This document shows, piece after piece, positions 62,201-64,000 of a stretch of DNA of 64,000 bases. Each line of letters begins with the position of its first letter. The stretch's first letter is position 1. The stretch is taken from positions 17,912,087-17,976,086 of the forward strand of contig CM119266.1 in NCBI GenBank assembly GCA_051294375.1, in the 5' to 3' direction. The translations under genes and the position numbers were made by a program. The notes beneath the pieces were generated by a model, which was not told where the DNA came from, ran no database searches, and saw only the letters and a program-made list of their open reading frames with translations. This DNA is from Paraspadella gotoi. Taxonomy: Eukaryota; Chaetognatha.

Positions 62201-64000
62201 GTTGAAATCTCCTTCACCCTATAGAGCGGCTCGAGCCTCCCGTGCGCCCCCTTCCAAATGGATGGCGTCGAAGAGAACGAAGACGAATCGGACGTTTTGC
62301 AGACGCCGGGATTTCTCGCTGGGGAATCTCGTCCAATCGGCCGGAGGTGAGTCTTGGCTTAACGGTTGTTTTCCGGCCGTTCCGAACTCTGTTATAATCG
62401 ACGTTTGCAGAGAGACGATGGCCTTCGGTCAAATCTACAAAAACGATCTCCTCTCGGCTACGTGCGACGATGATGAAAGGCAGCGTCTGGCAGAATTGAA
62501 GCGGCGCAACACCCTCTATCCATCCCATCTCCAATCCGCCTACGCCATGTGAGAGGGGAAGGATGCTCCGTTTGTTGCGGATGCGTCGAGAGATTACCTG
62601 ACCAACTTTCTCCTCCTCGCAGAGAAACGACCTCTTGTCGTCTTAAAGTCAACGAGGCGACGCTACGTCGCGGACAGGACACGCCCACCACGTCACGAGC
62701 CACTAGATCGCGAGTCTCGGCCGAGACCAAATCCGAAAAAACTCCGCCAGAGAAGAAGAAACATCCCGAACCCGTGGCCTTGGAATTCTCGCCTCCGGGT
62801 AGGTAATTCTTATTAATATTCAGTTAATTTTAATCTATACAAAGGATGACGTAAACTTGTTCGTTCTAACTAGCTACCCTTACCAGTGTAGTAGTCTTTT
62901 GTTTATGATTTCGCATTCTAGTATTTCCCCTCGATAGAAAGAAGTCGCTTCTTTTCTCCCCGGGTTTTTCCGATTTTTTTTAGAAATTTTTAGAAATTTA
63001 GTTTGACTGTTTGATTATTTGTGTCATTGTGACCCATGGACTTTCGTCCCGGCCTATTTCAAAAAACCATTTAATCCCAGGCCGCAAAAGCGCGCGAAAC
63101 TCCGCGGCCGGACGAAACCCGAAGCAGCCGGCCCAGCGAACGCAGAGGGCCGTGGCTCCCATGCACAAGGCTGCGGCTTTCGAAATCAGCCCGGGTCCGA
63201 GGCAGACCTCGAAACCTGCCAGGCGCGGTCTCAGAAGGCTCGGGGACAAGAACGAGAAGGTAGCCCTAGTTAAAAAATTTATATATAATTTTATGAGTAT
63301 TCTAATTGTAATTTTTTTTGACACAGGCCGTACCGAGTCCCATTGCGGAGGTGAAGCCCTTGACGACCTCCACGCAACCCGCCACAGTTACCAAAATCTT
63401 TCGTCCCTTTCGGGTCAGTTGAGTTAACTTCCACTTTATAATTTCCGTTTTCGTTGGACAAAAAAATTATCCTTCTTATATATTATTTTTTATTAGTTAC
63501 ATTTGTTTGTTTAATTTTACTAATGTACAGCTCTCCCCTCTGGCCCCTACCTACAGAGAGCGAATCCCGACGACGACATGCTGGACTTGATAAACGAGGC
63601 CGCGGGTCATCGAATAGAGGACCAGGTTTACGACAAACCGATTCCCGAACCGAAAGAGGTTAGTTCTTTAAAATTAAAGGTTCTTTTTATTTATTGGCAA
63701 CCTTTTCCATCATTTTTCCTCCCTCTTTCTTAGAGCGTTTCTAGTCCCAACTCATCCAAACGCAAGCATCCGCCTTCATCTGCCCAATTTTCCGCCCCCA
63801 CCGCTGATCCGACCCCAAGCAAGCGCACTCGAAAGGGGCCGGGTGGCGGTCTGTCGGGGACGCCGATGAAGATGCTCTCCAACCTTCGTCTCAACACCCC
63901 CAAGAAGAAGTTCTTCGGAGAGAGAAAGGCCAAGCGGTCGGAGGCGGCGAGGGCGTTGGCGAGATCGCAGGAGAGTCTTGACGGGGCGGGCGGAGAGTTT
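54466..64000 (+). CDS. NUMA1: NuMA, spindle-pole / dynein-anchor coiled-coil protein (3' end beyond window)
   Basis: Twenty-one exons stay in phase for 1807 codons: 54466-54858, 54926-55047, 55159-55297, 55588-55669, 55747-55868, 57041-57234, 57308-57448, 57532-59671, 59863-60072, 60142-60351, 60429-60743, 60811-60967, 61047-61106, 61171-61235, 62225-62346, 62411-62548, 62623-62798, 63081-63259, 63327-63413, 63557-63658, 63734-64000. NuMA links LGN/Pins to dynein and focuses spindle poles. An N-terminal helical domain, probably Hook-like, is followed by SPQFKREQEKTRQR (human TPQF-x-RRLKKQ). A long coiled coil comes next. The diagnostic C-terminal motif RLAELKRRNTLYPSHLQSAY lies at about 1516 (human RIAELQQRNRVCPPHLKTCY). 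LRLNTPKKKFF near 1770 matches human ILNTPKKL. An out-of-frame upstream ATG (54454) makes an 8-codon uORF. Confidence 0.9.
55941..56310 (+). repeat. Dispersed repeat and CT microsatellite in NuMA intron 5
   Basis: TTTTGTTTACGTTTTATCAA with flanks matches 32400-32450 in PSMC2. A nearly pure (CT)n/(CTTT)n run occupies about 56200-56305. Confidence 0.75.
57650..59520 (+). repeat. 45-bp coding tandem repeat (15-residue units) in NuMA exon 8
   Basis: About forty units of consensus LEKEQEMTDFKEKVR. Early units carry ELA-VKEQA variants and later units EM-DFKE variants. A higher-order block of six units (ADLKETVQLEKQQEMTFCK and onward, from about 58790) recurs once from about 59060 with one unit lost. 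That indicates recent unequal exchange. All units are in frame. Confidence 0.9.
61555..62050 (+). repeat. Minisatellite of about 22-24 bp units in NuMA intron 14
   Basis: About twenty diverged units of ATGACTATCATCGCATCAAT type, with later GGTGAATGACTATC and CTTTGGTTATCATCG variants. Same family as 30250-30540. Confidence 0.85.

Overview
The window is a stretch of an animal nuclear genome. The exons are GC-rich and their proteins are conserved. They are split by about 60 AT-rich spliceosomal introns, nearly all GT-AG, with two GC-AG exceptions. The gene set includes metazoan-type genes: NuMA, a TDRD5-like LOTUS/Tudor protein, FAM120A, SNAP-25, cysteine-string protein and mitofusin. Protein divergence and compactness argue for a non-vertebrate. 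I could not fix the phylum from the sequence. No bacterial, viral or CRISPR features were seen.

Layout: 1-164 3' end of NDUFS7; 1008-1850 composite repeat with a tRNA-like head; 3024-4009 disrupted coding remnant behind a TATA/heat-shock-like promoter; 4496-6786 NOB1; 7501-9331 two diverged copies of an unknown protein, both disrupted; 9551-12205 MOGS; 12523-12941 TA-flanked MITE; 13129-16009 mitofusin; 16587-16760 a 57-residue PIGBOS1-like microprotein; 17458-17970 DNAJC5; 18305-19454 a KCTD-like double-BTB gene; 19712-28185 FAM120A-like gene (16 exons); 29088-35788 PSMC2/Rpt1 (8 exons, repeat-rich introns); 36498-41641 TDRD5-like; 43677-45587 PRORP; 46206-47270 SNAP-25; 47702-48919 DCXR; 49300-50115 a cluster of small inverted-repeat elements, three with TTAGGG-like cores; 50350-52690 decayed retroelement and coding remnants; 53293-54366 GINS1/PSF1; 54466-64000 NuMA (21 exons seen, 3' end outside the window).

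All fifteen intact genes, and the readable remnants, lie on the plus strand. Several gaps are short (GINS1 to NuMA about 100 bp), and polypyrimidine-AG acceptors sit just upstream of many start codons. This is the layout expected of operons resolved by spliced-leader trans-splicing, but the window alone cannot prove it. By function the genes are mixed: mitochondria (NDUFS7, mitofusin, PIGBOS1-like, PRORP), ribosome maturation (NOB1), ER glycan trimming (MOGS), proteasome (PSMC2), exocytosis (SNAP-25, DNAJC5), germline RNA (TDRD5-like), replication (GINS1) and spindle (NuMA).

The most notable observations are: the strand-uniform, operon-like layout; a NuMA rod built of about 40 tandem 15-residue repeats in one exon; a mitofusin intron with a GC donor, flanked by a duplicated exon-end sequence and carrying a SINE-like insert; a PRORP whose zinc ligands look lost; and two related minisatellites in introns of unrelated genes 31 kb apart.
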